Shown piece by piece: positions 1-8,989 of a stretch of DNA of 47,384 nucleotides (within the stretch, counting starts at the first letter, position 1; every line of letters starts with the position of its first letter). The DNA is from Acidobacteriota bacterium (GTDB taxonomy: Bacteria; Acidobacteriota; Terriglobia; Terriglobales; Acidobacteriaceae), in contig JAJZGF010000011.1 in NCBI GenBank assembly GCA_021805025.1, positions 1 through 47,384 on the forward strand, given 5' to 3'. Below the pieces are notes generated by a model. It saw nothing but the letters and a program-made list of their open reading frames with translations, had not been told where the DNA came from and ran no database searches. The translations under genes were made by a program, and so were the position numbers.

Positions 1-98
1 GCGTGAGCCTGCCCGCGGCAAAGGAGACACAATGAACACCGAATACGCGGTAGGAAATATTCGCATCCGTTTCGCTTCGCAAGCGCGCCGCCGATGGT

Positions 99-518
99 TT
101 GTCGCGCTCGTTTACGCTGCACTGGCCTGTGTTCATCTTGGGCGCGCTCTTTCTCAGCCAAAAGAACGCCACCGGCGCGTGGCTTACCGCAAGCTGCGGA
201 ATTCTGTACATCGCGCTCTGGATCGTTTTCTCGGGGCTCGCGGGTGACCCGCGCGCACGTGGCGACGAGCGCGAGGTGCACCGCCGCGACCACGCGCACT
301 TCAGGGCTTACTACGCTCTCGGGTTCTTCCTATTTGGCGCGCTCATCGCCGGTTCTTTCAGGGGACCTGATCCGATCACACCGCGCTTGCCTCTCGCTTT
401 GCGGGGCTATCTCATGCAACTGCCTTTTGTCCTGCTCCTGACGACGGCACTCCTCTACGGCACCTTGCCATCAGCCATCCTGCTCTGGACCGAGCCGGAT
501 ATCGAGGAGGCGGAGTAG
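99..518 (+). CDS. Small four-helix membrane protein, unknown function
   Basis: I do not recognise a family. The 139-residue reading has four hydrophobic stretches (about residues 8-20, 28-47, 70-87 and 107-130) separated by a charged loop rich in Arg, Asp, Glu and His, and ends in an acidic tail. The start is doubtful. The only one available in this frame is TTG at 99, with no ribosome binding site, while an ATG at 32 with a good AAAGGAG site opens a different frame. That other frame also reads as a hydrophobic segment up to about 130 and could join this one after a one-base shift. The gene may therefore be frameshifted, or the sequence may hold a one-base error. It ends three bases before the convergent tyrS stop. 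Confidence 0.5.
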   Translation: MSRSFTLHWPVFILGALFLSQKNATGAWLTASCGILYIALWIVFSGLAGDPRARGDEREVHRRDHAHFRAYYALGFFLFGALIAGSFRGPDPITPRLPLALRGYLMQLPFVLLLTTALLYGTLPSAILLWTEPDIEEAE

Positions 519-521
519 GCC

Positions 522-1763
522 TCAGGCGATGACAGCGACCTTGGCGCGCTTGCCGAGGCGGACGACGACCCTTGCCGGGAGCGGGCCGATGGGGACGGCG
601 TTGCCCGAGGCGGTTTCCCCGTCGAGCTTGACGGCATTTTCGGCGATCTTGCGGTTAGCCTCGGCACCGCTGGCGGCAAGGCCGAGATGCACGAGGAGCT
701 TAGGCAGGCGAATCTGCTGGGGCTCGGGACCGGCGATTTCAGCCAGCGGGACCTGGACTTCGTCGAGATTCTCTGAGACCTCTCTTTGCTGGAACATGCG
801 GGCCCAGTTTTCGGCGGCGGTTTGCGCGGCGCCTCCGCCGTGGAAGCTGGCGGTGATGGTGAAGGCAAGGCGCTTTTTGGCGTCCATGGGATGCAGCTTA
901 CCGGAGGCGATGTCGGCATGGAGCGCGTCGATCTCGGATTGCTTGAGGTCGGTGAGGAAGACCCAGTACTTGCCCATGAGCTCATCAGAGATGGACATGA
1001 GCTTGCCGTACATCTCGGCGGGCGGCTCATTGATGCCGATGGCGTTATTCAAAGACTTGCTCATCTTCTGCACGCCGTGAAGGCCTTCAAGGATGGGCAT
1101 CATGAGCACAATCTGCTCGGGCTGGCCTTCTTTGCGCTGGAGTTCGCGGCCCATGAGCAGGTTGAACTTCTGGTCGGTGCCGCCGAGCTCGACATCGCTG
1201 TGGAGCATCACGGAGTCATAGCCCTGCGCGAGCGGATAGAGGAGCTCATGGAGGGAGATGTCCTGCTCGGCGCGGAAACGATCGCGGAAATCCTTGCGGT
1301 CGAGCATCTGCGAGAGCGTGACCATGGCGGAAAGGCCGATCAGTCCGGCATAGCCGAGTTTGTCGAGCCACTCGGAGTTATAGCGGACCTCAGTGAGCGC
1401 GGGATCCAGGAGCTTGAATATCTGCGCCTTGTAGGTTTCGGCGTTCTGGTTGATCTGCTCGCGCGTCAAGGGCTTGCGGGTGATGTTGCGGCCGGTGGGG
1501 TCGCCGATGAGCGCGGTTGAGTCGCCGATGAGGAAGATGACGGTATGGCCGAGCTGCTGGAAGTGTCGCAGCTTGCGGATGAGGACGGTGTGGCCAAGAT
1601 GCAGGTCGGGCGCGGTGGGGTCGAAGCCCGCTTTGATGCGCAGGGGGCGGCCGGTCTTGCGGCTCTCTTCGAGGCGCTCGCGCAGGTCGGCCACGCGGAT
1701 GATCTCTGCCGCGCCTTTCTGCAACAGGTCCAATTGTTCGTCTACGGGTAGAAACGTGCTCAT
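522..1763 (-). CDS. tyrS: Tyrosyl-tRNA synthetase
   Basis: Class I aminoacyl-tRNA synthetase that charges tRNA-Tyr in the cytoplasm. The 413-residue protein has the ATP-binding HIGH-type motif as HLGH at 55-58, the GGTDQKFN tyrosine-pocket segment near 194-201, and a perfect KMSKS at 233-237. The last 65 or so residues form an S4-like RNA-binding domain ([14 protein letters not shown]...NRKI). Length is normal for the bacterial enzyme. I start at ATG 1763, giving MSTFLPVD; an upstream GTG/TTG extension would add residues with no family counterpart. No strong Shine-Dalgarno is visible, only AAGGA about 18 bases upstream. It appears to be a single-gene unit, with the small membrane protein converging on it. 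Confidence 0.97.
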   Translation of the reverse strand: MSTFLPVDEQLDLLQKGAAEIIRVADLRERLEESRKTGRPLRIKAGFDPTAPDLHLGHTVLIRKLRHFQQLGHTVIFLIGDSTALIGDPTGRNITRKPLTREQINQNAETYKAQIFKLLDPALTEVRYNSEWLDKLGYAGLIGLSAMVTLSQMLDRKDFRDRFRAEQDISLHELLYPLAQGYDSVMLHSDVELGGTDQKFNLLMGRELQRKEGQPEQIVLMMPILEGLHGVQKMSKSLNNAIGINEPPAEMYGKLMSISDELMGKYWVFLTDLKQSEIDALHADIASGKLHPMDAKKRLAFTITASFHGGGAAQTAAENWARMFQQREVSENLDEVQVPLAEIAGPEPQQIRLPKLLVHLGLAASGAEANRKIAENAVKLDGETASGNAVPIGPLPARVVVRLGKRAKVAVIA

Positions 1764-1976
1764 GCCGTATTTCAGTATAAATTCCTTTATGCGGGCGTAT
1801 GCTTCGTAGCCCGAGCTTTCGCTTAGCACCTTTCACGCAACGTCTATCGTTCGAGTCGCGGCGTTCGGCACTCTGGCAACTCTGCGGTGCGATCCATACG
1901 GATAGATTGCCCTCATTCCATCTACGCTTCTTCGTTCTTCTTGCGCTGCGCCTGCAAATGGATGTAGTAACAGTTC

Positions 1977-2918
1977 TCACCGTTGAGGGGGCAGATTGCG
2001 TGTTGAATGCGTCTCGTTTTCGACTTGAGCGAACCATCGCGCAAGTGTCAAGACATCCTTCGGATCAGCGAAAAACTCAAAGGATTTTCCCACGGCAGTT
2101 TGCCCAGAAAACTTGAACTTCAGGCGGCTCCATGTTGTGTAGAGATCTCCAATGTCCAGTGCTTCAAAACGGATTATCCGCTCTTTAGCAATTGACACAG
2201 TTTGAGGCCACTTCGGGCGTGTATGTGCCCATTCTGGTGAATTGAAACGCAGTGTCACACCGGAGTCAGTCAGTTCCATGCGCATCGGCGTGTCTTGCCG
2301 TGCCCACCGGATGTCGTCAAGAACAATGGGCATTCCGGTATTCAATGGCGGAAGTCTTGATTCCTTCTGGAGGCTGATCAGGTGCTTTACAAGTGTGTCT
2401 TCATGAATGATTTCGAAAGTCTTCACATAACCGTTCTCGTCGAAGTTGGCGAGTATGTCACGGGTATTCCATATGCGGTCCTGTTCCGTGCCGGTAAGTA
2501 TCACCGAAGACCACTTCGATTCGTAAAAACGTCCCCAGAAAAGATCGGCCTCGCCCCACTCAACTTTAAACGCATTGTAGGCATCTTCTACCTGTTGGCG
2601 CGTTGCTTTACCGGGTACGGGAGCCTCTGGTGCAAGGGTCGCTTTTGTGCCGGAAGGTGTTTTGATTGAAGTTGGGAGGCGAAGTGGAGGCGCAGGAAGG
2701 AAGCATCCCGTGAGGAGCAGAGCGCAAACAGAGGCAATCAACCGTATGAAGAGGATACGTTCATGTGTTCTGCTTTTATGGGAAGGCTTGGGGGCTGGAG
2801 TATCAAGTTCGTGGCATGGAAACGGAGGTCCGTCGGATGCCTTCAAAATAGGGTTGGACTTTGTAGCGCGAAGGCGAGCGGCAGGATCAGGATCAAGAAT
2901 TGCATTATCGGAGTTCAT
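1977..2918 (-). CDS. Putative lipoprotein, unknown function
   Basis: A 313-residue protein that I do not recognise. A long charged N-terminus (about 52 residues) precedes a hydrophobic stretch, about 55-71, that ends in LLLTGC, a good lipobox with Cys72. This suggests an envelope lipoprotein, although a signal so far from the start is unusual. The mature part is beta-rich, with no recognisable catalytic motif. ATG 2918 is chosen because GGAGGGG lies seven bases upstream; frames extending further up lack such a site. Base composition is visibly poorer in GC than both neighbours, which hints at a separate origin. It faces away from the alcohol dehydrogenase gene, sharing a divergent control region. 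Confidence 0.78.
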   Translation of the reverse strand: MNSDNAILDPDPAARLRATKSNPILKASDGPPFPCHELDTPAPKPSHKSRTHERILFIRLIASVCALLLTGCFLPAPPLRLPTSIKTPSGTKATLAPEAPVPGKATRQQVEDAYNAFKVEWGEADLFWGRFYESKWSSVILTGTEQDRIWNTRDILANFDENGYVKTFEIIHEDTLVKHLISLQKESRLPPLNTGMPIVLDDIRWARQDTPMRMELTDSGVTLRFNSPEWAHTRPKWPQTVSIAKERIIRFEALDIGDLYTTWSRLKFKFSGQTAVGKSFEFFADPKDVLTLARWFAQVENETHSTRNLPPQR

Positions 2919-2941
2919 CGTGCCCCTCCGTAGAACGACCA

Positions 2942-2975
2942 CTAAAGTCTTTAGAAACAGTACTCCCAAATGGGA
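2942..2975. promoter_or_regulatory. Two short palindromes in a divergent promoter region
   Basis: CTAAAGTCTTTAG (2942-2954, six-base arms around a single T) and TCCCAAATGGGA (2964-2975, five-base arms around AA) lie ten bases apart, just upstream of the lipoprotein start and between two divergent genes. They are possible operator sites. No regulator gene is adjacent, so this is suggestive only. Confidence 0.3.
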
Positions 2976-3121
2976 TGGGTTGCAACTTCCCCCGCTTTGC
3001 CAATCTGGATTATCTGCTTCGGTCCTCATTTCTAGGGTTTCGCACTCGCACGAATTGCTGGCGCACTTCTGTATCCTTCCGAGCCATCCTCCATCTAACT
3101 GCATGAGGAGACAGCGTTCCT

Positions 3122-4147
3122 ATGCCCAAGGTTCTTGGTCGTGCCATGCAGGTTGCCGCAGCGGGCGGCGCGTTTGAGTTGGTTCAGAAAGAGTTTCCCG
3201 AGCCGGGGCCGGGCCAGGTGCGGATTCGCGTGCAGGCTTGCGGGGTTTGCCACAGCGATTCGCTGACCAAGCTTGGGCTGTGGCCGGGGATCCAATTTCC
3301 GCGGGTGCCGGGCCATGAGGTGGCTGGGGTTCTGGATGCGGTGGCGGCGGATGTGCAGCACTTCAAAGTGGGCCAGCGCGTGGGTCTGGGGTGGCACGGC
3401 GGCCACTGCAACTACTGCAACCCGTGCCGGCGGGGAGACTTTGTGCTCTGCGAGAATGGGCCGATATCGGGTATCAGCTTTGATGGCGGCTATGCGGACT
3501 ATGTGATTGCCCCGGCGAATGCGCTGGCGCTGATTCCGAACGATCTGGCGGATGCGGATGCTGCGCCGCTGCTGTGTGCGGGGATCACCACCTTCAACAG
3601 CCTGCGCAACAGCGGCGCGCGGCCCGGCGACACGGTGGCCATTCTGGGGATTGGCGGACTGGGCCACCTGGCGGTGCAGTATGCGGCCAAGAGCGGCTTT
3701 CGCACTGTGGCCATTGCGCGCGGGCAGGATAAGGGCCCTCTGGCGAAGCAACTGGGCGCGCATGTCTACATCGACAGCACCACGCAGGAGCCCGCGGCGG
3801 AGCTGCAGAAGCTGGGTGGCGCGGATGTGATTCTTTCCACCCTGACCAGCGCCAAGGCCCTGGAGTGGGCGGTGGATGGGCTGGCGCTGAACGGCAAGCT
3901 GATCGTGGTGGGGGCGCCGGATGGGCCCATCGTTGTGCCGCCGTTCCCGCTGCTGCTGGGGCGGCGCACGGTGACTGGATGGCCCTCGGGCACGGGCATG
4001 GACTCAGAGGAGACGCTGAACTTCAGCGCGCTCGCGGGCGTGAAGCCGATGATCGAGACGTTTCCGCTGGAGAAGGCGGAGGAGGCTTACGAGCGGATGA
4101 TGAGCGGCAAGGCGCGCTTCCGGGTGGTGATTACGACCGGGAAGTAA
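3122..4147 (+). CDS. Zinc-dependent alcohol dehydrogenase (MDR family)
   Basis: Medium-chain NAD(P)-dependent dehydrogenase of 341 residues that interconverts alcohols and aldehydes or ketones in the cytoplasm. The catalytic zinc ligands are visible: Cys43 in GVCHSD, His65 in GHE, and the later Cys in PLLCAG. The structural zinc tetrad is complete as C-x2-C-x2-C-x7-C in HCNYCNPCRRGDFVLC. The Rossmann motif is GIGGLGHLAVQYA. Both zincs place it with AdhA/AdhP-like enzymes rather than zinc-free quinone reductases. GAGGAG lies about 12 bases before ATG 3122; a second ATG eight codons in is possible. The exact substrate cannot be told from sequence. It stands alone, divergent from the lipoprotein gene. 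Confidence 0.93.
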   Translation: MPKVLGRAMQVAAAGGAFELVQKEFPEPGPGQVRIRVQACGVCHSDSLTKLGLWPGIQFPRVPGHEVAGVLDAVAADVQHFKVGQRVGLGWHGGHCNYCNPCRRGDFVLCENGPISGISFDGGYADYVIAPANALALIPNDLADADAAPLLCAGITTFNSLRNSGARPGDTVAILGIGGLGHLAVQYAAKSGFRTVAIARGQDKGPLAKQLGAHVYIDSTTQEPAAELQKLGGADVILSTLTSAKALEWAVDGLALNGKLIVVGAPDGPIVVPPFPLLLGRRTVTGWPSGTGMDSEETLNFSALAGVKPMIETFPLEKAEEAYERMMSGKARFRVVITTGK

Positions 4148-4270
4148 TTCGCTGAGCCGGGTTGGATGCATGGTGGGCGGGGGGCGAGGATAGCGGCTGG
4201 CCGCCGGCACATTGACTTACGGCGAGCAGCCGCAGGCGTGCCCGTGGCTATCTTCAGTGCATGGTCCGGT

Positions 4271-4299
4271 TTGACCTTGGTTAGCGTCCCCCGTATCAT
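4271..4299 (+). promoter_or_regulatory. Sigma-70-type promoter of the tRNA-Met gene
   Basis: TTGACC (4271-4276) and TATCAT (4294-4299) are separated by exactly 17 bases and lie 35 bases upstream of the mature tRNA 5' end. Both hexamers match the housekeeping consensus at five and four positions of six. This is the best promoter I can read in the window. Confidence 0.6.
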
Positions 4300-4333
4300 C
4301 AAAATGGCGCCGCGCAGGTGGCCCGTCCCCGCT

Positions 4334-4410
4334 GGCGGAGTAGCTCAGATGGTTAGAGCGACGGATTCATAACCCGTAGGTCGGCAGTTCGATCCTGCCC
4401 TCCGCCACCA
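4334..4410 (+). tRNA. tRNA-Met (anticodon CAT), elongator
   Basis: A 77-base cloverleaf: acceptor GGCGGAG pairs with CTCCGCC, the D arm contains AGCTCAGATGGTTAGAGC, the anticodon loop is TTCATAA, the T arm is GGCAG-TTCGATC-CTGCC, and CCA is encoded. Position 1 pairs with 72 (G-C) and the anticodon stem lacks the three consecutive G-C pairs of initiators, so it is not fMet. A CAT anticodon could also be an Ile tRNA with lysidine; the overall sequence resembles common elongator Met genes. The pair closing the anticodon loop is an A-C mismatch. Confidence 0.96.
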
Positions 4411-4818
4411 ATCAGATCAGCAACATACGAAGGAACCCGGAAGTCAGCCTTCTCGAGGGGTTGCGCGGGGGCGGCGGATGGTCGCTGCTTCAAAGGGCGC
4501 GCCTTCTTTGGCTTTTGGTCGGGCGGTCCACGAATGAGAGGTTGGCGGCCCGGATAAGGTGTCGATCCAAAGGTGGTCCGCGAGCTCTTCGACTCGAAGG
4601 AGTGATGGAGGGGCACCGTGGTTGGCTACAGCCGGACTCGACCGTTCGTTTGCGGACGGTTGGTCTCGATTTTGAACACCTGGGGGCGTGCCCGGCAACC
4701 ATCGAGGAGTCTCAAGCCATTTACAATCAATCGCCGAGTGAGCGGGAGTTTGGCCGGGAGAATGCACGCTCCCACTACGGGCTCTCAATAAGTCATGAGG
4801 ATGGAAACGGGGGATTCA
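4411..4818. other. Gene-free interval between tRNA-Met and the ADOP permease gene
   Basis: About 400 bases with no supportable gene. Several frames are open on both strands, but none has a ribosome binding site or a recognisable product. There is a small inverted repeat, GGGAG-8-CTCCC, near 4758-4775. I looked for integrase or attachment-site remnants because of the adjacent tRNA 3' end and found no repeat of that end. Confidence 0.5.
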
Positions 4819-7257
4819 GTGCATACCTTGCTCCAGAACTTGCTTCAGGATCTGCATTACGCTTTCCGCAAGCTGTGGAAAGCACCGGGATTCACGATCA
4901 CCGCTGTGCTTACCCTGTCCATCGGCATTGGCGCAAACACAGCCGGATTCAGCATCATGGATGCGGTGATTTTCCGTCCGCTGGCGGTCCCGGATCTCAA
5001 GCGCGTGGTGGTGGTCTACGAGCAGAAGGATCACGGTGATGACCGGCAGGTCGCGCTGGCAAACTTTGCAGATTGGCAGCGCCAGAGCCGCTCATTTGAA
5101 GAACTGGCCGCGCATAGCGACTCACACATGAGTTTGACCGGCTCAGGCGATGCCGCGCAGGTATGGGTCGAGAATGCATCCCCGTCGTTCTTCAGCGTGT
5201 TGCGAACGACGGCGTTTATGGGCAGGGTGTTCGATCGAAGCGAGACGAAGGCGGGGCGCAACAGCGTGGCCGTACTGAGCTATGCATTCTGGAAGTCGCA
5301 TTTTGGGGCCGATCCGCATGTTTTGGGGCGCGAGATCGAGCTGGATCAGCACGCATACACGATCATCGGCGTGATGCCCAAGGCTATGCAATATCCATCC
5401 CGAGCCGACCTCTACCTGCCTTTCGCGCCGACGGACGCACAAGTGGCCAACCGCAGTTCGCACGACTTTCTTGTCCTAGGCCGGTTGCGCAAGGGAGTGA
5501 CGCCAGGCCAGGCGCAGGCCGATCTGAATACGATTGCCGAGCGCCTGTCGCGCGCGTATCCGGATACCAATCTGGGCTGGCAAGTAAGGGTGGCAACGCT
5601 GCTGGCCGACATTAACGGCGAATACACTCCGCTGTACTTTGACCTGATGCAGGGCGCCACGCTGTTTGTGCTGCTAGTGGTTTGCGCCAATATCGCCAAT
5701 CTGCAATTTGCGCGCGGCATCGCCCGCCGGCCTGAGATTGCCATGCGCACGGCGCTGGGGGCGGGGCGCGGACGGCTGATGCGGCAGTTACTCACGGAGA
5801 GTATTCTGCTGGGACTTGCAGGTGGGGCGGGCGGTCTTGTGTTTGCCGTTGCCGACATGCGCATCAACGAAGCATCCATGCCGGAGATGGTGGCACGTTA
5901 CATGCCGGGCTGGTCCAATATCTCGCTGAACGGTCGCACGCTGGCCTTTTCGTTGCTGCTCGCCGTTCTGGCGGGCATCGTATCGGGATTTGCACCCGCG
6001 TTGGGAGCCCTGCGAGTGAATCTTGTGGATCAGCTCAAGTCCGGCTCGCGGGCTGTGGTGGGCTCCAGCCGCAGCCACATGCTCAGGAATATACTCGCCA
6101 TTTCGCAGATCGCGCTTGCGGTTGCACTGGTGATTGGCGCGTCCCTTATGTCCAAGGGCATGGTGGGAATGCTGCATCTGACCGACCCGTACAACCCCAT
6201 GCATGTGCTCACCTTCAACGTCCACCTGCCTGCCGCGCGCTACGACACACCGCGAAAGCTCGCCCTCTGGTACAGGCAGAGCCTGGACCGGCTGCGCGCT
6301 CTGCCTGGCGTGGAACATGCCGAGGTGACTGGAGCTCTACCGCACAGCGACGATGGCTGGGTCGACGATGCGCAGATTGAGAATCGGCCGCTAGCCCCGG
6401 GCCAGTCCCGCACCGCGCTGCGGCTGCCGGTGAGCGCTGGATATTTTGGCGCGTTCCATATTCCGGTCATCTCCGGACGCCTGTTCAGCACAGGCGACGA
6501 CCTGCGCTCGCCACCGGTGGCCGTGGTAAGCAGGACATTTGCTGCGCGCTATTTCCCCGGCGAGAATGCGCTGGGCAAACAGATCCGCATGGGTACAGCG
6601 GGCTCCAGCCAGACTCCATGGCTGACGATCATTGGTGTCGTCGAGGAGACCAGGTACTCGCTTTGGCAGCGGGAGCGCCCCGCCGCCGTTTATCTGGACG
6701 TTGCGCAGTTGCCGCCTGACGGCATCACCTATGCGATCGCTACCCCTGGTGATCCTCTGGCCATTGCGTCCGCAACCCGCGAGGCGCTTACCGCACTCGA
6801 CCCTGCGTTGCCCTTGAACCGGGTCGAGACTTATGCGCAATACACGCACGAAGAGCTCACCGGCATGTTCTATGTGTCGGCACTGCTGGGTTTTGACGCG
6901 TTGGTCGCGCTGCTGTTGGCAGCGGTGGGCATCTTCGGCGTAATGGCGAACCTGGTAGGTGAGCGGACGCGCGAGATAGGCGTGCGCCTGGCCATGGGCG
7001 CACAGCGCAAAGACGTGCTACGCATGATCCTTCGTCGCGCCGCATGGCTGACCGGAGCCGGCGTATGCACCGGCCTCGCGCTCGCATTGGGCCTGGCGCA
7101 TGGTGTGGCAAATCTTCTCTACAACGTGAGCCCTGACGATCCGGTGGTCTTTGGAGCTATTACGGCAATCATCACGGGCATTGCACTGCTGGCAAGCTGG
7201 GTGCCTGCACGTCAGGCGGCACAGACCGACCCCATGGCGGCCCTGCGCGACGAGTAA
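4819..7257 (+). CDS. ADOP-type ABC transporter permease (MacB/FtsX-like, double core)
   Basis: Inner-membrane permease of about 812 residues of the type found in many copies in Acidobacteriota. The order is an N-terminal helix (FTITAVLTLSIGIGANTAGFS), a MacB-type periplasmic domain, three helices with the FtsX signature (RRPEIAMRTALGAGRGRLMRQLLTES), a second helix and periplasmic domain from about residue 425, and a second FtsX core (ERTREIGVRLAMGAQRKDVLRMI). Such proteins are thought to work with a MacB-like ATPase in efflux or mechanotransmission; no ATPase gene is nearby. I prefer GTG 4819, preceded by GGGGGA and giving the family-like start HTLLQNLLQDLHYAFRKL; ATG 4795 or 4801 are alternatives. 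Confidence 0.9.
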   Translation: MHTLLQNLLQDLHYAFRKLWKAPGFTITAVLTLSIGIGANTAGFSIMDAVIFRPLAVPDLKRVVVVYEQKDHGDDRQVALANFADWQRQSRSFEELAAHSDSHMSLTGSGDAAQVWVENASPSFFSVLRTTAFMGRVFDRSETKAGRNSVAVLSYAFWKSHFGADPHVLGREIELDQHAYTIIGVMPKAMQYPSRADLYLPFAPTDAQVANRSSHDFLVLGRLRKGVTPGQAQADLNTIAERLSRAYPDTNLGWQVRVATLLADINGEYTPLYFDLMQGATLFVLLVVCANIANLQFARGIARRPEIAMRTALGAGRGRLMRQLLTESILLGLAGGAGGLVFAVADMRINEASMPEMVARYMPGWSNISLNGRTLAFSLLLAVLAGIVSGFAPALGALRVNLVDQLKSGSRAVVGSSRSHMLRNILAISQIALAVALVIGASLMSKGMVGMLHLTDPYNPMHVLTFNVHLPAARYDTPRKLALWYRQSLDRLRALPGVEHAEVTGALPHSDDGWVDDAQIENRPLAPGQSRTALRLPVSAGYFGAFHIPVISGRLFSTGDDLRSPPVAVVSRTFAARYFPGENALGKQIRMGTAGSSQTPWLTIIGVVEETRYSLWQRERPAAVYLDVAQLPPDGITYAIATPGDPLAIASATREALTALDPALPLNRVETYAQYTHEELTGMFYVSALLGFDALVALLLAAVGIFGVMANLVGERTREIGVRLAMGAQRKDVLRMILRRAAWLTGAGVCTGLALALGLAHGVANLLYNVSPDDPVVFGAITAIITGIALLASWVPARQAAQTDPMAALRDE

Positions 7258-7612
7258 AAAAGAAAGGCAGGAGCCGGGGAATTTCTTCACGGTTTGACGA
7301 TGCATGGCTTGTGCAGGGTTGGAGCGCTCGACTCGGCCAATGGCGACGGCGAACCAGCTGCTTTTGCCAAACCTTACGGCATTTTCGGAAATGGTGTGGC
7401 CTTGAGAGATCAAACAGGGTCACCGCGCCCTGCTGGTCGCGTTGACTTTACGGTCGCGTCTTCGGTTTACAGCATTTTCAGAAATGCTTTAGCAACACTT
7501 GTTATCACTTTTGCAACCCCAGGCTCCCAGGTGCGCGCTTGTCCCAGGTGGGGCCAAGCCTGGGGAATGCGCCTGCAAAGCACCCCTTGCGCTATCATTG
7601 CGTCTATAGGGT
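7258..7612. other. Long leader with several hairpins before the S41-like gene
   Basis: No gene is supportable here. A perfect hairpin AGCATTT-TCAG-AAATGCT lies at 7471-7488, with a related one (ATTT-TCGG-AAAT) at 7381-7392. A 9-base inverted repeat, CCCCAGGCT at 7518-7526 and AGCCTGGGG at 7558-7566, encloses two direct copies of TCCCAGGTG (7526-7534, 7543-7551). TTGACT followed 18 bases later by TTTACA (7443-7472) is a possible promoter. The interval could hold the terminator of the permease gene plus a folded 5' leader. Confidence 0.4.
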
Positions 7613-8848
7613 ATGAGCGGTCCATTTCCCTCTGGGGCCGTTCCGGTGGTGTGTGTGTCTCGATTCTTCCAGCGATTTGTTTTCGTTCTGGCCGTGGCGG
7701 TGTTTGCGACGCTCGGCCTGGGATTTGCCCTCGGCCAGTTTGGCTATTTCGGCGTTCACGCGGGCGGCGAGCAGGATGGCGCGTATCGCCAGATGCACGT
7801 CTACGCGGAGGTGCTGAAGCGCATCCAGAGCGATTATGTGACCGAGCCTAATATCAACAACGTCACCACGGGGGCTCTGCATGGGCTGCTGGAGTCGCTG
7901 GACCCGGATTCGAGCTACCTGACGGCGACGGAATACAAGATATACAAGGAGCGGCCGACGACCGGTGTGGCGCAGGTAGGGATGACGGTGTCAAAGCGCT
8001 ACGGCTATGCGACGGTGGTGAGCGTGGAGCCGGGTTCGCCTGCGGACAAGGAGCACATAGCGGACGGCGATGTGATTGAGTCGATTGGCGAACAATCGAC
8101 GCGCGAGCTTTCACTGGCGGTGATTCGCATTATGCTGGAGGGCAAGCCGGGGACGGCAGTGGCGCTGTCTGTCGTGCGGCCGCGGAAGGCCGATCCGGAC
8201 AAGTTGACCCTGACGCGCGTGGTGACGGCGGAGCCGCCAATGAGCGAGCAGCAGTATGAGAACTCGTCGATTCTCTACATCAAGCCGGGTGATCTTTCCG
8301 CGGCGCGAGTGGATGCGATTGCGGCGCAACTGAAGGCCGCGCCGAAGTCGCAGAAGGTTCTGCTGGACCTGCGCGACTGCACGGGCGGCGAGGCGGCGGA
8401 CGGACTACGGCTGGCGAATTTCTTTATTCAGCAGGGCACTCTGGCCACGCTGAGCGGCCAGAAGTTCCCCGCGCAGACGTTTTCGGCGGACGCGACGAAG
8501 TTCATCACGGGAGCACCGGTTGCGGTGCTTGTGAACCGGGGCACCTATGGCGCGGCTGAGCTAACCGCCGATGCGATAGAGGGCGACCACCGCGGGGACG
8601 TGGTGGGCGAGCGCACCTTTGGCGAAGGCAGCGTGCAGAAGACGATTGAGATGCCGGACGGTGCTGCGCTGCTGTTGACCGTGGCCAAGTATCAAGGGCC
8701 GGACGGGAAGAAGATTCAGGATGAAGCGGTGACGCCGAACGTGGCGGCCGGCCAGTCCGATGACGAAGCGTTTGAAACGACGCAGCCGCAAAAGGGTGAC
8801 GAAGCCCTGAACAAGGCGCTGGAACTGCTGAAGGGCAAAACGAGCTGA
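7613..8848 (+). CDS. S41 (CtpA-like) family protein lacking both catalytic residues
   Basis: A 411-residue protein with one N-terminal membrane or signal segment (about 20-43), an S41 N-terminal region with SDYV and LESLDPDSSYL, a PDZ domain (about 115-190), and an S41 core starting near LLDLRDCTGG. In active carboxy-terminal proteases the core carries a SASASE motif, with the nucleophile as the middle Ser, and TFGKG with the general-base Lys 25 residues later. Here the first reads TYGAAE with Gly313 (codon 8549-8551), and the second TFGEG with Glu338 (codon 8624-8626), spaced exactly 25. Gln342 remains. It should be unable to cleave peptides and is more likely a PDZ-based scaffold or adaptor in the envelope. 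The frame is intact, so it is not an ordinary decaying gene. Confidence 0.85.
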   Translation: MSGPFPSGAVPVVCVSRFFQRFVFVLAVAVFATLGLGFALGQFGYFGVHAGGEQDGAYRQMHVYAEVLKRIQSDYVTEPNINNVTTGALHGLLESLDPDSSYLTATEYKIYKERPTTGVAQVGMTVSKRYGYATVVSVEPGSPADKEHIADGDVIESIGEQSTRELSLAVIRIMLEGKPGTAVALSVVRPRKADPDKLTLTRVVTAEPPMSEQQYENSSILYIKPGDLSAARVDAIAAQLKAAPKSQKVLLDLRDCTGGEAADGLRLANFFIQQGTLATLSGQKFPAQTFSADATKFITGAPVAVLVNRGTYGAAELTADAIEGDHRGDVVGERTFGEGSVQKTIEMPDGAALLLTVAKYQGPDGKKIQDEAVTPNVAAGQSDDEAFETTQPQKGDEALNKALELLKGKTS

Positions 8849-8989
8849 GTTGGCGGGGCACTCAGCCCTTGCACCGTGTGGTTCGCGGAGTTTCTTCCTC
8901 ACATATCCTGCGATGCGTCCCGTGCTAGCCTGAGGGTGTGAGGCACGGCCCCGCGGCGGAGTGCGGAGTGCCCACGAGGCCTGAAGCCC

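Noticed and set aside
4334..4410. Initiator tRNA
   Set aside because: Position 1 pairs with 72 and the anticodon stem lacks the three G-C pairs required of initiators.
4353..4616. Open frame antisense to the tRNA, ending in GGGGQDRTADLRVMNPSL
   Set aside because: This is the well-known false protein produced by translating the complement of a tRNA gene; there is no ribosome binding site and no domain.
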